NCBI GenBank assembly: GCA_902806365.1
Contig: CADCWJ010000522.1
Location: forward strand, 1 to 5,614
Direction: 5' to 3'
Origin: an uncultured Thermomicrobiales bacterium
GTDB taxonomy: Bacteria; Chloroflexota; Chloroflexia; Thermomicrobiales; UBA6265
DNA: 5,614 bases
Shown one piece after another: positions 5,351 through 5,614 of this stretch. The notes below the pieces were generated by a model. That model worked only from the letters and a program-made list of their open reading frames with translations, was not told the DNA's origin and searched no databases. The number at the start of each line of letters is the position of its first letter. Position 1 is the stretch's first letter. The position numbers were made by a program, and so were the translations under genes.

Positions 5351-5614
5351 ATGGCTACCCCTCCGGGCGCGTCCGCCCGCCCCGATTTCACCACCAGATT
5401 GTCGGCCCTCGCCCTCGCTCCCGGCGTGTACCTGATGAAGGACGCGGACGGCCGCATCATCTATGTCGGCAAGGCGATTGCCCTACGCAACCGGGTCCGC
5501 TCCTACTTCCAGTCGCCCCGGCACAAGGATCCGAAGACCCGCGAGCTGGTATCGCATATCGCCGACTTCGAGGTGATTCGCACCGATACGGCGAGCGAGT
5601 CGCTGATCCTCGAG
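5351..5614 (+). CDS. uvrC: Excinuclease ABC subunit C (UvrC), N-terminal part, cut by window edge
   Basis: These are the first 88 residues of UvrC, the nuclease that makes both incisions around DNA lesions marked by UvrA/UvrB in nucleotide excision repair. The GIY-YIG catalytic domain is visible: PGVYLMKDADG (24-34), IIYVGKA (36-42), LRNRVRSYF (45-53), KTRELVSHIADFEVI (62-76) and SESLILE (82-88). By comparison with Thermotoga maritima UvrC, Y38 corresponds to the general-base Y29, K41 to K32, R48 to R39, Y52 to Y43, and E88, the last codon of the window, to metal ligand E76. Residues 43-44 are Ile-Ala, where many UvrCs have a Lys-Asn or similar polar pair after GKA. The ATG at 5351 is the natural start; it gives a 23-residue lead before PGVY, a little longer than usual, and has no Shine-Dalgarno sequence. 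The remainder (about 500-550 residues: UvrB-binding, RNase H-like and HhH parts) lies beyond the window. It diverges from hemQ. Confidence 0.95.
   Translation, partial: MATPPGASARPDFTTRLSALALAPGVYLMKDADGRIIYVGKAIALRNRVRSYFQSPRHKDPKTRELVSHIADFEVIRTDTASESLILE

Noticed and set aside
1..5614. CRISPR arrays, insertion sequences, long direct repeats, attachment sites
   Set aside because: No regularly spaced repeats, transposase-like frames or terminal inverted repeats were seen on reading both strands.

Overview
The window looks like ordinary chromosome from a GC-rich bacterium. The protein character (Ala/Gly/Arg-rich, a secreted solute-binding protein whose mature end begins after an ATATA-QD signal junction, an actinobacterial-type coproheme decarboxylase) suggests a Chloroflexota lineage such as Thermomicrobia, or an actinobacterium. 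This placement is inference from style and gene content only, because the window holds no rRNA or other strong taxonomic marker.

Layout, left to right: (1) the 3' part of a major facilitator transporter related to the fosmidomycin-resistance (Fsr) family, running in from the left edge and ending at 1058. (2) A gene-poor stretch of 391 bp (1059-1449) with an orphan Shine-Dalgarno-like motif but no recognisable gene. (3) A three-gene plus-strand ABC importer operon of the CUT2/ribose-fructose type: solute-binding protein (1450-2421), membrane permease (2500-3567) and single-domain ATPase (3564-4439). The permease and ATPase genes overlap by four bases (ATGA). A long, nearly perfect RNA hairpin (2431-2468) separates the binding-protein gene from the permease gene. 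(4) A convergent minus-strand gene for coproheme decarboxylase HemQ/ChdC (4473-5168), with a small hairpin between it and the ATPase gene. (5) A 182-bp divergent promoter region. (6) The first 88 codons of uvrC (5351-5614, cut by the right edge).

The binding protein, permease and ATPase should form one transporter: the exported protein captures a sugar or sugar-like ligand, two permease copies form the channel, and two ATPase copies drive it. The gene order (binding protein, permease, single-domain ATPase) is that of rhizobial FrcBCA rather than the tandem-domain RbsA-type systems. No catabolic enzyme or regulator lies in the window, so the substrate stays open. HemQ catalyses the last step of the coproporphyrin-dependent haem pathway, and UvrC is the nucleotide-excision-repair incision nuclease; they are unrelated to the transporter and to each other.

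I found no previously undescribed system. The observations most worth checking are the intercistronic hairpin in the ABC operon, the possible leaderless start of uvrC, the palindrome between hemQ and uvrC, and the active-site signature of HemQ.
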